Source of the DNA: an uncultured Actinomycetes bacterium
GTDB taxonomy: Bacteria > Actinomycetota > Acidimicrobiia > Acidimicrobiales > RAAP-2
Direction of reading: 5' to 3'
Assembly: GCA_903830655.1 (NCBI GenBank)
Contig: CAIKUQ010000055.1
Span: 1 to 41,500 of the forward strand
Length of the DNA: 41,500 bases
Part shown: piece by piece, positions 33,037-40,552 of the stretch
Numbering within the stretch: position 1 is the stretch's first letter
Layout: every line of letters begins with the position of its first letter
Notes under the pieces: model-generated
What the model saw: only the letters and a program-made list of their open reading frames with translations
Databases searched by the model: none
What the model was told of the DNA's origin: nothing
Made by a program: the position numbers and the translations under genes

Positions 33037-33543
33037 TTACTTAACCGCGGCGTCTGGGCCCAAGATGACGATGACATCATCGCCACTGGCACCGGCAACG
33101 GGTTGCAGTGAGTGAAGTGCTTGCACCGCCGAAGTTGAAACATTGAGGGTCGTAGCAATTTCCGATGCGGCCCAAATGTAGCCCGGGTTGTAATAGATAA
33201 CCGTGGCGGCTACCCGGGGCGCGTTGGTGGGCGTCAACGTATTCCAGCCGTAGGTCATGAGGTTATGGGTAACGGTACCCGCGAGTCCCTGCACTGAAGT
33301 TCCGTTCGCCACCTGAACGCTCACCTTGTTCTTGGGGGGCTGAGTTGAGGGAGTCGTTCCCCCACCCACCAACGTGGTGGTGGGCAGTGTGTTGAGCGCA
33401 GAGCTGGGCGTGGCGTTCTTAGCGTGCACCATGAAGTAAGTGCCCACCACAAAAACTCCAATCAGCAACAACACCACCGGAGTGCTCGGTTGGTGATGAT
33501 TGTTGGTCGACTTAGGTCGGCGTGATGGCAAACGGTTTGGCAC
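33037..33543 (-). CDS. LytR_C-domain cell-envelope protein
   Basis: A 168-residue protein with a short basic N-region, one membrane helix (about 22-40), a Thr/Ser/Pro linker (about 45-70) and a C-terminal LytR_C domain (about 73-165) starting VSVQVANGTSVQGLAG. This domain is found in or beside LCP enzymes that attach polymers to the cell wall. No LCP catalytic domain is present, so it is a stand-alone accessory. GTG is the start; TAGGCT lies exactly 6 nt upstream, so the mRNA is probably leaderless. It converges with gpgS, leaving 3 nt between the stops. Confidence 0.82.
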   Translation of the reverse strand: MPNRLPSRRPKSTNNHHQPSTPVVLLLIGVFVVGTYFMVHAKNATPSSALNTLPTTTLVGGGTTPSTQPPKNKVSVQVANGTSVQGLAGTVTHNLMTYGWNTLTPTNAPRVAATVIYYNPGYIWAASEIATTLNVSTSAVQALHSLQPVAGASGDDVIVILGPDAAVK

Positions 33544-33549
33544 GTAAAT

Positions 33550-33555
33550 AGCCTA
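33550..33555 (-). promoter_or_regulatory. -10 element of a leaderless promoter (LytR_C gene)
   Basis: TAGGCT on the minus strand ends 6 nt before the GTG at 33543. Confidence 0.5.
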
Positions 33556-33586
33556 GAGGCTCAGTGGACCAGGGAGCTCTTTACTT

Positions 33587-33829
33587 TCAGCGAACTACCT
33601 GTAAACGGGGACGGGAACCGCGAATTATCACGGCGGGGGCGGCGTCGCCAACCTCTTTAACAGTGATCACGCCAAAACGCCACGTATCCGTCGTGTAGTT
33701 CTTGGTGCCAGTTGCGTAGTACTTCACCAACACCCCAGCATCAATTTCGGCTTGCGCTTGGCTATCGGCGTATATCCAAAATTTACGCACATGTCGGTCA
33801 TATTTGCCGGCAACTACGAAACGTTTCAT
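33587..33829 (-). CDS. Small basic protein, function unknown
   Basis: An 80-residue soluble protein rich in aromatic and basic residues, beginning MKRFVVAGKYDRH. It has no recognised family, no membrane helix and no cysteine. A longer frame from 33925 would run into tRNA-Thr, so the ATG at 33829 is chosen. GACAAT lies 6 nt upstream, a weak form of the -10 pattern seen at other genes here. It would be transcribed away from tRNA-Thr, and its stop is followed by the LytR_C gene. Confidence 0.5.
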   Translation of the reverse strand: MKRFVVAGKYDRHVRKFWIYADSQAQAEIDAGVLVKYYATGTKNYTTDTWRFGVITVKEVGDAAPAVIIRGSRPRLQVVR

Positions 33830-33883
33830 ATTTCCATTGTCCCACCAGCCTGTAACACCATTCCCGGCTCTAATCCGACCAAC

Positions 33884-33889
33884 TATCCT
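33884..33889 (+). promoter_or_regulatory. -10 element of the tRNA-Thr promoter
   Basis: TATCCT ends 10 nt before the 5' end of tRNA-Thr. Confidence 0.4.
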
Positions 33890-33899
33890 TGTTGTTTCA

Positions 33900-33974
33900 G
33901 CCGGTGTGGCGCAGTGGTAGCGCAACTGATTTGTAATCAGTAGGTCGTGGGTTCAACCCCCACCGCCGGCTCCA
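33900..33974 (+). tRNA. tRNA-Thr (anticodon TGT)
   Basis: A 75-nt tRNA with encoded CCA. The acceptor stem GCCGGTG (33900-33906) pairs with CGCCGGC (33964-33970) with one G-T pair, discriminator T at 33971. The anticodon stem ACTGA/TCAGT encloses loop TTTGTAA, anticodon TGT, reading ACA and probably ACN. The T-arm has TTCAACC in a GTGGG/CCCAC stem. The mscL gene begins 10 nt after it. Confidence 0.97.
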
Positions 33975-33984
33975 AAGGAGAACC

Positions 33985-34434
33985 ATGAAAATTGTCGAAA
34001 GCTTTAGAAACACCTTCAAGGAATTTCGTTCATTCGCCCTTAGGGCCAACGCTTTGGATCTCGCTATTGGAGTATCCCTGGGTGCGGCCTTCACCACTGT
34101 GGTGCACGCAATTGTGGCCGATCTCTTCACCCCTCTCATTGCCGCGGTGTGGGGAAATGTAAATGTATCCACTCTGTCTTTCCAGATCCACGGCACCACC
34201 TTCAATTACGGTCAAGCTGTTAATGGAGCCGTCAGTCTCTTTATCGTGGCAGCCACACTCTTTTTCTTTGTAGTTAAGCCACTAAACGGACTCCGTCGCC
34301 GCCTGGGTCTTGACACGAGCGCTTCTTTGCCTAAGGCGCCCTGCCCATCTTGCTTCACGGAGATTGATATCCGGTCCAAGCGTTGTGCGAGTTGCACTGA
34401 GCCTCTACAAGTTAATTGGAGCGAAGAAGCTTAA
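33985..34434 (+). CDS. mscL: Large-conductance mechanosensitive channel MscL with a C-terminal zinc ribbon
   Basis: A 149-residue channel that opens under membrane tension to release solutes on osmotic downshift. It has the N-terminal amphipathic helix (FKEFRSFALRAN), TM1 (about 24-45, NALDLAIGVSLGAAF), a loop, and TM2 (about 79-97, FIVAATLFFFVV). Instead of the short helical C-terminal bundle only, it ends in a four-Cys zinc-ribbon-like segment: Cys120, 123, 134, 137 (CPSC...CASC). AAGGAG is 6 nt before the ATG. It lies 10 nt after tRNA-Thr and may be read through from it. It is convergent with the next gene, overlapping by 4 nt. Confidence 0.93.
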   Translation: MKIVESFRNTFKEFRSFALRANALDLAIGVSLGAAFTTVVHAIVADLFTPLIAAVWGNVNVSTLSFQIHGTTFNYGQAVNGAVSLFIVAATLFFFVVKPLNGLRRRLGLDTSASLPKAPCPSCFTEIDIRSKRCASCTEPLQVNWSEEA

Positions 34435-35324
34435 TAAACAAAGATTTCGACTTTGGCAAATTGAGCCCCTGGGATATTCCCAATGGTCCCCTCGCCAGCA
34501 GTTGTTATTGTCACTCCAGTAAATTTTGCAGAGCGCAACCTTTGGACAAGATAGCTCTTAACTTGCTGCGCCCTATACAGACTGACCAGAGTGTTGCTTT
34601 GGCCAGAGGCAAGGCTTCCTGTATATCCATAAAGGTTCACGTAGAGCAGATGATGCAACTTGAGGTATGTGGCTAAGGCCCGAACCGTTGCTTTCATCTT
34701 TGGCGTAAGACCGTAGGTGTTCCTTGCAAAAATTCCAACGGAACCATAAAACAACGTCGGGCTAATTGCTCGCCATTTTGCATACAGAGTTAAGGTTGCA
34801 TTTGTGGTGATTGAAGTTCCGGGGAAATAGTCGGTACCCAATCCATTCGCTTGGGAATTCCAGCAGTAGAAGTAAAACCCTGGCCTGAACATTGGACCAT
34901 TACTTGGCAATGTAGTTGTGAGGGATGTTGACCCATGAACTTGTGGAATTGTTCCACCGCCGCCATTAGGACTTAGGTTCAGCGACACAATTTCGAGCGT
35001 CCACATCGCGAACAGCATTCCATCGGTTGCGAAAGAATATAGACCGCCATCTGGATAACTTTGCCCAGTTCCATCAGGCTGAGTATTCCAACCAGAAAAC
35101 ATGTACCCAGGGTTTGAAAAAGTTGGATCTAACTGCACAAATGGTGTGATTTCTCCTGGTCCGTAGCCCAACTCGTAGGTTCCAACTTGATCATCGGGGT
35201 TGATGTTTTCCACCAACGTCAAAGTGGCTACTTGAGAAGCTCCCGCGACAACTGGACTGAAGGTGCTCCCGAAAATGATGCCGCTTGCGAGAATTAGCGT
35301 TAGAAAAGTCGTTTTTCTTGACAC
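34431..35324 (-). CDS. Secreted protein with InlB B-repeats and an OmpA-like C-terminal domain
   Basis: A 297-residue exported protein (signal peptide about 1-30). Two repeats of the Listeria/Flg_new type are seen at about 65-110 (GYMFSGWNTQPDGTG, ending FAMW) and about 140-185 (GFYFYCWNSQANGLG, ending LYAKW). A C-terminal domain (about 195-297) has the OmpA/MotB pattern, N..VSLYRAQQVKSYL, which in other proteins binds peptidoglycan. GTG is the start, with AAAGGA 6 nt upstream; TTGACT at 35376-35381 is a possible -35. The region is more A/T-rich than the rest, hinting at transfer. Function unknown; adhesion or wall attachment is likely. Confidence 0.72.
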   Translation of the reverse strand: MSRKTTFLTLILASGIIFGSTFSPVVAGASQVATLTLVENINPDDQVGTYELGYGPGEITPFVQLDPTFSNPGYMFSGWNTQPDGTGQSYPDGGLYSFATDGMLFAMWTLEIVSLNLSPNGGGGTIPQVHGSTSLTTTLPSNGPMFRPGFYFYCWNSQANGLGTDYFPGTSITTNATLTLYAKWRAISPTLFYGSVGIFARNTYGLTPKMKATVRALATYLKLHHLLYVNLYGYTGSLASGQSNTLVSLYRAQQVKSYLVQRLRSAKFTGVTITTAGEGTIGNIPGAQFAKVEIFVY

Positions 35325-35399
35325 TCAAATCCTTTGTTATGCAACTGAAAGCACATAACCAAAGTTCTGAGGAGGAGTCAATTATTTAAGAAGAAGTGC

Positions 35400-36281
35400 C
35401 TATTCGGCAGATTTTTGCGTGCGGCGCTGCCTCGCGACTTCAAATGCCGCGATAGATAAGGCAACTCCAGCGTTTAGCGAGCTGATCTTCCCCATTTGGG
35501 GAATGGAGACAACCTTCGCACAGCGTTTTCTGGTCAAGGACGAAAGTCCCTTTTCTTCCCCGCCGACAACGATGGCCACCGGTCCGGATCCAAGGTCTAG
35601 GTCGTAGAGGGACTCGGTTGCTTCGCCCGCGAGACCCACGGTCAAGATGCCCTGCTTGTTCATCTGGTCAATCGCGGTCGGAATTCCACCCACGTCACTG
35701 AACTCGAGGAATTCAATAGCTCCGGCGGCCGTCTTGGTAACGGTCGGTGAGATTCGAGCCGAGCGGTGGCGAGGAAGAACTACGCCCGTCACGCCCGCAC
35801 CATCGGCCGAGCGCAGCATCGCCCCAAGGTTTCTGGGGTCGGTCACGCCATCGCACACGAGCAGAAAGGGTTGCTTTTTCCCCATCGCTACCTCAAGCGA
35901 AACGGTTTTCAGTTTTTCGGCAAATGCCATGACGCCCTGGTGGCCTTCAGTGCGTGCTTCCTTGTCCAGTCGAGTCATTGAGATCATGTGGACTTGCACA
36001 CGCTGCTTTTGTGCTTCGAATTCAATCGCATCCAAAATCTCCGAGGAGTCTTGGTGATCAGCAATAAAAATCTTCTGAACGCTCCGGCGCTTAGCCTTAA
36101 GTAACTCGAGTACCGCTTGACGGCCCTCAACCTGATCGCCACCAATTCCGTCAAAGTCTCGACCGGACGAGCTACGTCGGTCTCCCCCCGGACGTAGTGG
36201 ACCACGAGCACCGGGTCCACTTGGCCGTCCTCCTGGTCGAGGGGCACGAAACGGCTTGCGGGGTTCGGGACGGGGACTCAC
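35400..36281 (-). CDS. rlmB: TrmH/RlmB-family RNA 2'-O-methyltransferase
   Basis: A 293-residue SPOUT methyltransferase. A Pro/Gly/Arg-rich disordered N-terminal part (about 1-47) is followed by the ribosome-binding substrate domain (about 50-125) and the knotted SAM-binding domain. This has motif 1 DPRNLGAMLRSADG, motif 2 VVGGEEKGLS and motif 3 SLNAGVALSIAAFE. Relatives methylate G2251 of 23S rRNA. It overlaps the ispF gene by 4 nt and ends the carD-ispD-ispF-rlmB operon. Whether it acts on 23S rRNA or tRNA is not shown. Confidence 0.88.
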   Translation of the reverse strand: MSPRPEPRKPFRAPRPGGRPSGPGARGPLRPGGDRRSSSGRDFDGIGGDQVEGRQAVLELLKAKRRSVQKIFIADHQDSSEILDAIEFEAQKQRVQVHMISMTRLDKEARTEGHQGVMAFAEKLKTVSLEVAMGKKQPFLLVCDGVTDPRNLGAMLRSADGAGVTGVVLPRHRSARISPTVTKTAAGAIEFLEFSDVGGIPTAIDQMNKQGILTVGLAGEATESLYDLDLGSGPVAIVVGGEEKGLSSLTRKRCAKVVSIPQMGKISSLNAGVALSIAAFEVARQRRTQKSAE

Positions 36282-36751
36282 GATTCTTCTTTCAATAGGG
36301 CAACGCTCATCGCGCCAATTCCTTCGACGCGACCAAGCGCGCCTAGGCCCTCAGCGGTCGTTGCTTTCACCGAAACTCGACATCCCACAATCTCGGTCAG
36401 GGCGTCGGACATTGCGGGCATGAATGAGGCGAGTTTGGGCTGCTCGGCGATAATAGTCACGTCGGCTGATTCCACACTGAAGCCAGCGGCGCGTACCTTC
36501 TTTACGATTTCGCTTAAGAGTTCCGAGGAGGCAATATTGGCAATCTCTGGATTGGTGTCTGGGAAATGCCGTCCGAGGTCGCCTAGATTCGCCGCTCCCA
36601 GTAGAGCGTCGCAGAGTGCGTGGGTGGCCACATCGGCATCGGAGTGTCCGGCGAGTCCGGCAAATCCGGGAATATGAACCAGCCCCAAAAGTAGTGGGCG
36701 GTTTTTGTCAGTGCTGAAACGGTGAACGTCAATGCCTTGTCCAATGCGCAT
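36278..36751 (-). CDS. ispF: 2-C-methyl-D-erythritol 2,4-cyclodiphosphate synthase
   Basis: A 157-residue MEP-pathway enzyme making the cyclic diphosphate and CMP. The zinc ligands lie in GIDVHRF (Asp8, His10) and the later His in AGHSDADV (His35-His43 region), and the flexible loop HSDADVATHALCDALLG and FPDTNPE are complete. The protein is trimeric in known cases. It overlaps ispD by 1 nt and rlmB by 4 nt, so the three are one transcript. It works with IspD in the same pathway toward isoprenoids, which also feeds the polyprenyl synthase at the end of the window. Confidence 0.96.
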   Translation of the reverse strand: MRIGQGIDVHRFSTDKNRPLLLGLVHIPGFAGLAGHSDADVATHALCDALLGAANLGDLGRHFPDTNPEIANIASSELLSEIVKKVRAAGFSVESADVTIIAEQPKLASFMPAMSDALTEIVGCRVSVKATTAEGLGALGRVEGIGAMSVALLKEES

Positions 36752-37380
36752 CAGTAGTCCTCTCGATTCATTGCGATGAGGTCACTCTGTTGAGTGATCT
36801 TCACATTCTCCACTTCACCCTCGATGACCAGAACTTTCTCACCCAGAGCCTCCACCAATCCTGCATCATCGGTGGCCTCGGAGTGTGACTCATGTGCGCG
36901 GACCAGCGTTTCACGCCAGAATCCTTGAGGAGTCTGTACCGCGACAAGGGTTTCTCGGTCAATAGTTTCCAACACTTCGCGAGTGTCAAGGTCAACGCGC
37001 TTAATCGTGTCGGTGAGCTTTACCCCGGGGATGACCGCCTTGGCTCCCGCGACAAGGCCATCAACCACTCGCTGGAATAGCGCTGGCGTCGCGAGTGGGC
37101 GCGCGGCATCGTGAACGATAATAATTTCGAATTGCTCGAGAAGTTGCAAGCCTTGGCGTACCGACTCGGCGCGAGTACTCCCCCCGGTTACGGTTAAGTC
37201 CGCGCCCTCACCACCGCCTTGGTAGTGCGCGGGCACGACGAGAACGACGTACTCCGCGACCGATCGGCATAGACGTACACTTCGCTCGGCGACCGTTTCG
37301 GGTCCCACGAATTCGAATTGCTTCTCCCCGCCAAAGCGAGTGCCGCTTCCAGCGGCCACAACCACGGCCGCGCAACGCAT
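36751..37380 (-). CDS. ispD: 2-C-methyl-D-erythritol 4-phosphate cytidylyltransferase
   Basis: A 209-residue enzyme that links CTP to methylerythritol phosphate, step three of the non-mevalonate isoprenoid pathway. The N-terminal nucleotide-binding motif is VVAAGSGTRFGGEKQF (8-23), followed by VHDAARPLA and VQTPQGFWRE. It is slightly short for the family, which is usually 220-235 residues. ATG is used; it starts 2 nt after the carD stop on the same strand, and ispF overlaps by 1 nt. Confidence 0.95.
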   Translation of the reverse strand: MRCAAVVVAAGSGTRFGGEKQFEFVGPETVAERSVRLCRSVAEYVVLVVPAHYQGGGEGADLTVTGGSTRAESVRQGLQLLEQFEIIIVHDAARPLATPALFQRVVDGLVAGAKAVIPGVKLTDTIKRVDLDTREVLETIDRETLVAVQTPQGFWRETLVRAHESHSEATDDAGLVEALGEKVLVIEGEVENVKITQQSDLIAMNREDY

Positions 37381-37382
37381 GA

Positions 37383-37871
37383 TTACGGCAGGGCTGCAGC
37401 CAGCTTGGCTTCTGCTGCCTCGGTGTCAACGTTCAATGCGAAGGTGAGCTCGGAGACCAAGATCTGACGGGCGCGGGTAAGCATGCGCTTTTCGCCCGCA
37501 CTGAGTCCCTTGTCCTTGTCGCGAATTGAAAGGTTGCGAACCACTTCAGCGACTTGGTAGATGTCACCGGAGCGGAGCTTCTCGGAGTGGTTCTTAAAGC
37601 GACGTGACCAGTTAGTGGGCATGCGCGCTTCTTTCTTGCGCAGAACAGCAAAGACCTCTTCGACCTCTTCGTCGTTAATCACTTCACGCAGGCCAACCGT
37701 TTCGGCGTTGGCGACGGGAACCATCAAAACGAGGTCGGTGTAGGCCACCCGGAGCTTCAAGTAGTCCTGGCGGACACCAAAGGCGGTCATCTTCTCGGTC
37801 TTTTCCACCGTGCAAGCACCGTGGTGGGGGTAGACGAGTCGATCGCCCTTCTTATACTTGCGCTCAGCCAT
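37383..37871 (-). CDS. carD: CarD-family RNA-polymerase-binding regulator
   Basis: A 162-residue regulator that binds the RNA polymerase beta subunit and steadies the open complex, mainly at rRNA and housekeeping promoters. The N-terminal Tudor-like RNAP-interaction domain (about 1-55) begins YKKGDRLVYPHHGACTVEK, and the C-terminal helical DNA-binding domain follows. The length matches mycobacterial CarD, which is essential. The ATG at 37871 is preferred over TTG at 37883 because GAGGAG lies 5 nt before it. It heads the carD-ispD-ispF-rlmB operon. Possible A/T-rich -10 sequences are seen at 37905-37920. Confidence 0.95.
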   Translation of the reverse strand: MAERKYKKGDRLVYPHHGACTVEKTEKMTAFGVRQDYLKLRVAYTDLVLMVPVANAETVGLREVINDEEVEEVFAVLRKKEARMPTNWSRRFKNHSEKLRSGDIYQVAEVVRNLSIRDKDKGLSAGEKRMLTRARQILVSELTFALNVDTEAAEAKLAAALP

Positions 37872-37947
37872 GCTGCTCCTCAATCCCTAAGGATGTGAAA
37901 TGGGGATTAGTTATTTTAACAGAAAAATGGGTTTTCCGTGTAGAGGC

Positions 37948-40452
37948 CTAGGCCTCGGGTACGGAACTCTCAAAATCTACTGATGGGGGCAGTCCACCAA
38001 CGGCTTCGAAGGTCAGGTGACGCTCTTCGCCTTCACCCTCTACATCGACAACGATGGTTTGACCAGCGATGAACTCCTTGAAGAGGATCTTCTCGCTCAA
38101 GGTGTCTTCGACGTACTGCTGGATAATGCGACGCAGTGGTCGAGCACCGAGTTCGGGGTCGTAGCCCTTTTCGGCCAAGAATCCCTGGGCCCCCACGCTG
38201 AGCTCGAGGCCGAGGCCCTGAGTCTTCAACTGGTCACGCAAGCGAGTAATGAAGAGCTCGGCGATTTGCATGACCTCTTCCTTGGCGAGTTCGTGGAAGA
38301 CGATGGTGTCGTCAATACGGTTCAAGAACTCGGGGCGGAAGTGGGCCTTCAAGGCCTGGTGGACCTTTTCCTTCATGCGCTCGTGGTTCACTTCACCACT
38401 GTCCTTGGCAAAACCAATCGCGGCCTTGCGTAGGTCGGCGGTCCCCAAGTTCGAGGTCATGATCAAGATGGTGTTCTTGAAGTCAACCTGGCGACCTTGC
38501 GAGTCGGTGAGCCGTCCATCTTCCAAGATCTGCAACAGCGTGTTGAAAACATCGGGGTGAGCTTTTTCGACCTCGTCAAAGAGCACTACCGAGAAGGGCT
38601 TGCGGCGAACCGCTTCGGTTAACTGGCCACCCTCGTCGTATCCGACGTATCCCGGGGGCGAGCCAATCAGGCGCGACACCGAGTGCTTCTCCATGTACTC
38701 AGACATGTCGAGCTGAATAAGTGCAGACTCGTCATCAAAGAGGAACTCGGCCAAGGTCTTGGCGAGCTCGGTCTTACCCACACCGGTGGGTCCAAGGAAG
38801 ATGAATGAGCCACCGGGACGCTTGGGGTCTTTCAGCCCCGCACGTGTACGGCGAATGGCGCGTGAGAGTGAGATGACCGCTTCGTTTTGTCCAATGATGC
38901 GCTTGTGCAACCCGTCTTCCATGCGCAGCAACTTTGAAGTTTCCTCTTCGGTGATGCGGTAGACAGGAATGCCGGTCCAGTTAGCGAGGACTTCGGCGAT
39001 GGTCTCTTCGTCCACGAGGTCGAAGGTCTTTCCTCCACTGGCCTTGGTCTCGGCATCGAGCTTTTCGGTCTCGAGTTGGATTTCGCGCTCGCGCTCTTCG
39101 AGGACCTTCGCCTGTTCGAGGTTGCCGCTCTCCATGGCTGATTCCTTATCGGCCCGCACTCGCTTTAACTCTTCTTCGAATTGCTGGCTGGCCGGTGGTA
39201 CCTCGAGGCGACGAATGCGCAGTCGCGCTCCCGCCTCGTCCAAGAGGTCAATGGCCTTATCGGGCAAGAAGCGATCGGCGATGTAGCGGTCAGCCAGGTT
39301 GGCCGCGGCAATCAACGCTTGATCGGTGATTTTGACGGCGTGGAACTCCTCGTAGACCTCACGGAGGCCCTTCAGGATTTCAATAGTGTCCGCCACCGAC
39401 GGTTGCTCCACCTTCACTGGCTGGAAGCGACGCTCGAGAGCGGCATCCTTTTCAATGTGCTTGCGGTACTCGTCAATGGTGGTAGCGCCAATAGTCTGGA
39501 GCTCGCCACGAGCCAACATCGGCTTCAAGATGGAGGCCGCGTCAATCGCGCCTTCGGCGGCACCCGCACCCACGAGGGTGTGAATTTCGTCGATGAAGAG
39601 GATGATGTCGCCACGTGTGCGAATTTCCTTTAGAACCTTCTTCAGACGCTCTTCGAAGTCACCGCGGTAGCGCGATCCAGCCACCAGTGCGCCGAGGTCG
39701 AGTGTGTAGAGCTGCTTGTCAGTCAGGGTGACTGGAACCTGTCCGGCCACGATTTTTTGAGCAAGTCCTTCAACAATGGCCGTCTTACCAACACCCGGTT
39801 CTCCAATGAGGACGGGGTTGTTCTTGGTGCGACGAGAGAGAATTTGCATCACGCGCTCAACCTCTTTGTCACGACCAACGAGGGGGTCGAGTTTGCCTTC
39901 GCGCGCACTCTGGGTCAAGTTGCGACCGAACTGGTCGAGAACGGCTGAGCCACCATCGACCGAGCTGTCGCCCTTGCTCGATGAACTTGAGTTAGCCGAG
40001 GAGTTCTTTTCTCCACCCTGGCCACTCATCATGGAGATGACTTGGCTGCGAACGCGTGTCATGTCCGCGCCTAAGTCTGAAAGGACTTGAGCGGCTACAC
40101 CTTCGCCCTCGCGCACGAGTCCGAGCAGCATGTGCTCGGTACCGATGTACGAGTGGCCTAACTGCAGGGCCTCACGAAGCGAGAGCTCGAGCACTTTCTT
40201 GGCCCGTGGCGTGAAAGGGGGTGATCCTGGTGAGGGGTTGGCGTTAGATCCAATAGCCTCTTCGACCTTTTCGCGGACAGTTTCGTAGGAAACGTCAAGG
40301 GCGTCGAGGGCCTTGGCGGCAACGCCTTCGCCCTCTTTAATGAGGCCCAGCAAGATATGCTCAGTGCCAATGAAGGCGTGGTTGAGGTCTCGGGCCTCTT
40401 CTTGGGCCAAAACCAGAACGCGTCTGGCGCGGTCAGTAAATCGTTCGAACAA
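37948..40452 (-). CDS. clpC: ATP-dependent Clp protease ATPase subunit ClpC
   Basis: An 834-residue AAA+ unfoldase that feeds proteins to ClpP. Two Clp_N repeats are seen (about 1-70 and 78-145), followed by a Ser-rich linker (about 147-170) and AAA domain 1 (Walker A GEPGVGKT at 217-224). A UVR/middle coiled-coil domain (about 425-470) and AAA domain 2 (Walker A GPTGVGKT) then lead to a ClpB-D2-small C-terminal domain. The middle domain separates it from ClpA. TTG at 40452 ([11 protein letters not shown]) is the best start: it has AAAGGA 7 nt upstream, and ATG 40482 touches the -10 TATACA (40488-40483). It diverges from the polyprenyl synthase gene. Confidence 0.96.
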   Translation of the reverse strand: MFERFTDRARRVLVLAQEEARDLNHAFIGTEHILLGLIKEGEGVAAKALDALDVSYETVREKVEEAIGSNANPSPGSPPFTPRAKKVLELSLREALQLGHSYIGTEHMLLGLVREGEGVAAQVLSDLGADMTRVRSQVISMMSGQGGEKNSSANSSSSSKGDSSVDGGSAVLDQFGRNLTQSAREGKLDPLVGRDKEVERVMQILSRRTKNNPVLIGEPGVGKTAIVEGLAQKIVAGQVPVTLTDKQLYTLDLGALVAGSRYRGDFEERLKKVLKEIRTRGDIILFIDEIHTLVGAGAAEGAIDAASILKPMLARGELQTIGATTIDEYRKHIEKDAALERRFQPVKVEQPSVADTIEILKGLREVYEEFHAVKITDQALIAAANLADRYIADRFLPDKAIDLLDEAGARLRIRRLEVPPASQQFEEELKRVRADKESAMESGNLEQAKVLEEREREIQLETEKLDAETKASGGKTFDLVDEETIAEVLANWTGIPVYRITEEETSKLLRMEDGLHKRIIGQNEAVISLSRAIRRTRAGLKDPKRPGGSFIFLGPTGVGKTELAKTLAEFLFDDESALIQLDMSEYMEKHSVSRLIGSPPGYVGYDEGGQLTEAVRRKPFSVVLFDEVEKAHPDVFNTLLQILEDGRLTDSQGRQVDFKNTILIMTSNLGTADLRKAAIGFAKDSGEVNHERMKEKVHQALKAHFRPEFLNRIDDTIVFHELAKEEVMQIAELFITRLRDQLKTQGLGLELSVGAQGFLAEKGYDPELGARPLRRIIQQYVEDTLSEKILFKEFIAGQTIVVDVEGEGEERHLTFEAVGGLPPSVDFESSVPEA

Positions 40453-40482
40453 TGGAGTTCCTTTGTTTCTTGTTGAGGCCAT

Positions 40483-40488
40483 TGTATA
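40483..40488 (-). promoter_or_regulatory. -10 element of the clpC promoter
   Basis: TATACA on the minus strand would give a leader of about 25 nt before TTG at 40452. No clear -35. Confidence 0.45.
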
Positions 40489-40540
40489 GGTGCGGAGTGA
40501 CAGCCCTAGCAGCCGAGTATTCAAGGTATTTTCCCTGTCC

Positions 40541-40546
40541 TAAGGT
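40541..40546 (+). promoter_or_regulatory. -10 element of a leaderless promoter (polyprenyl synthase)
   Basis: TAAGGT ends 6 nt before the GTG at 40553. Confidence 0.5.
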
Positions 40547-40552
40547 GGTGGG

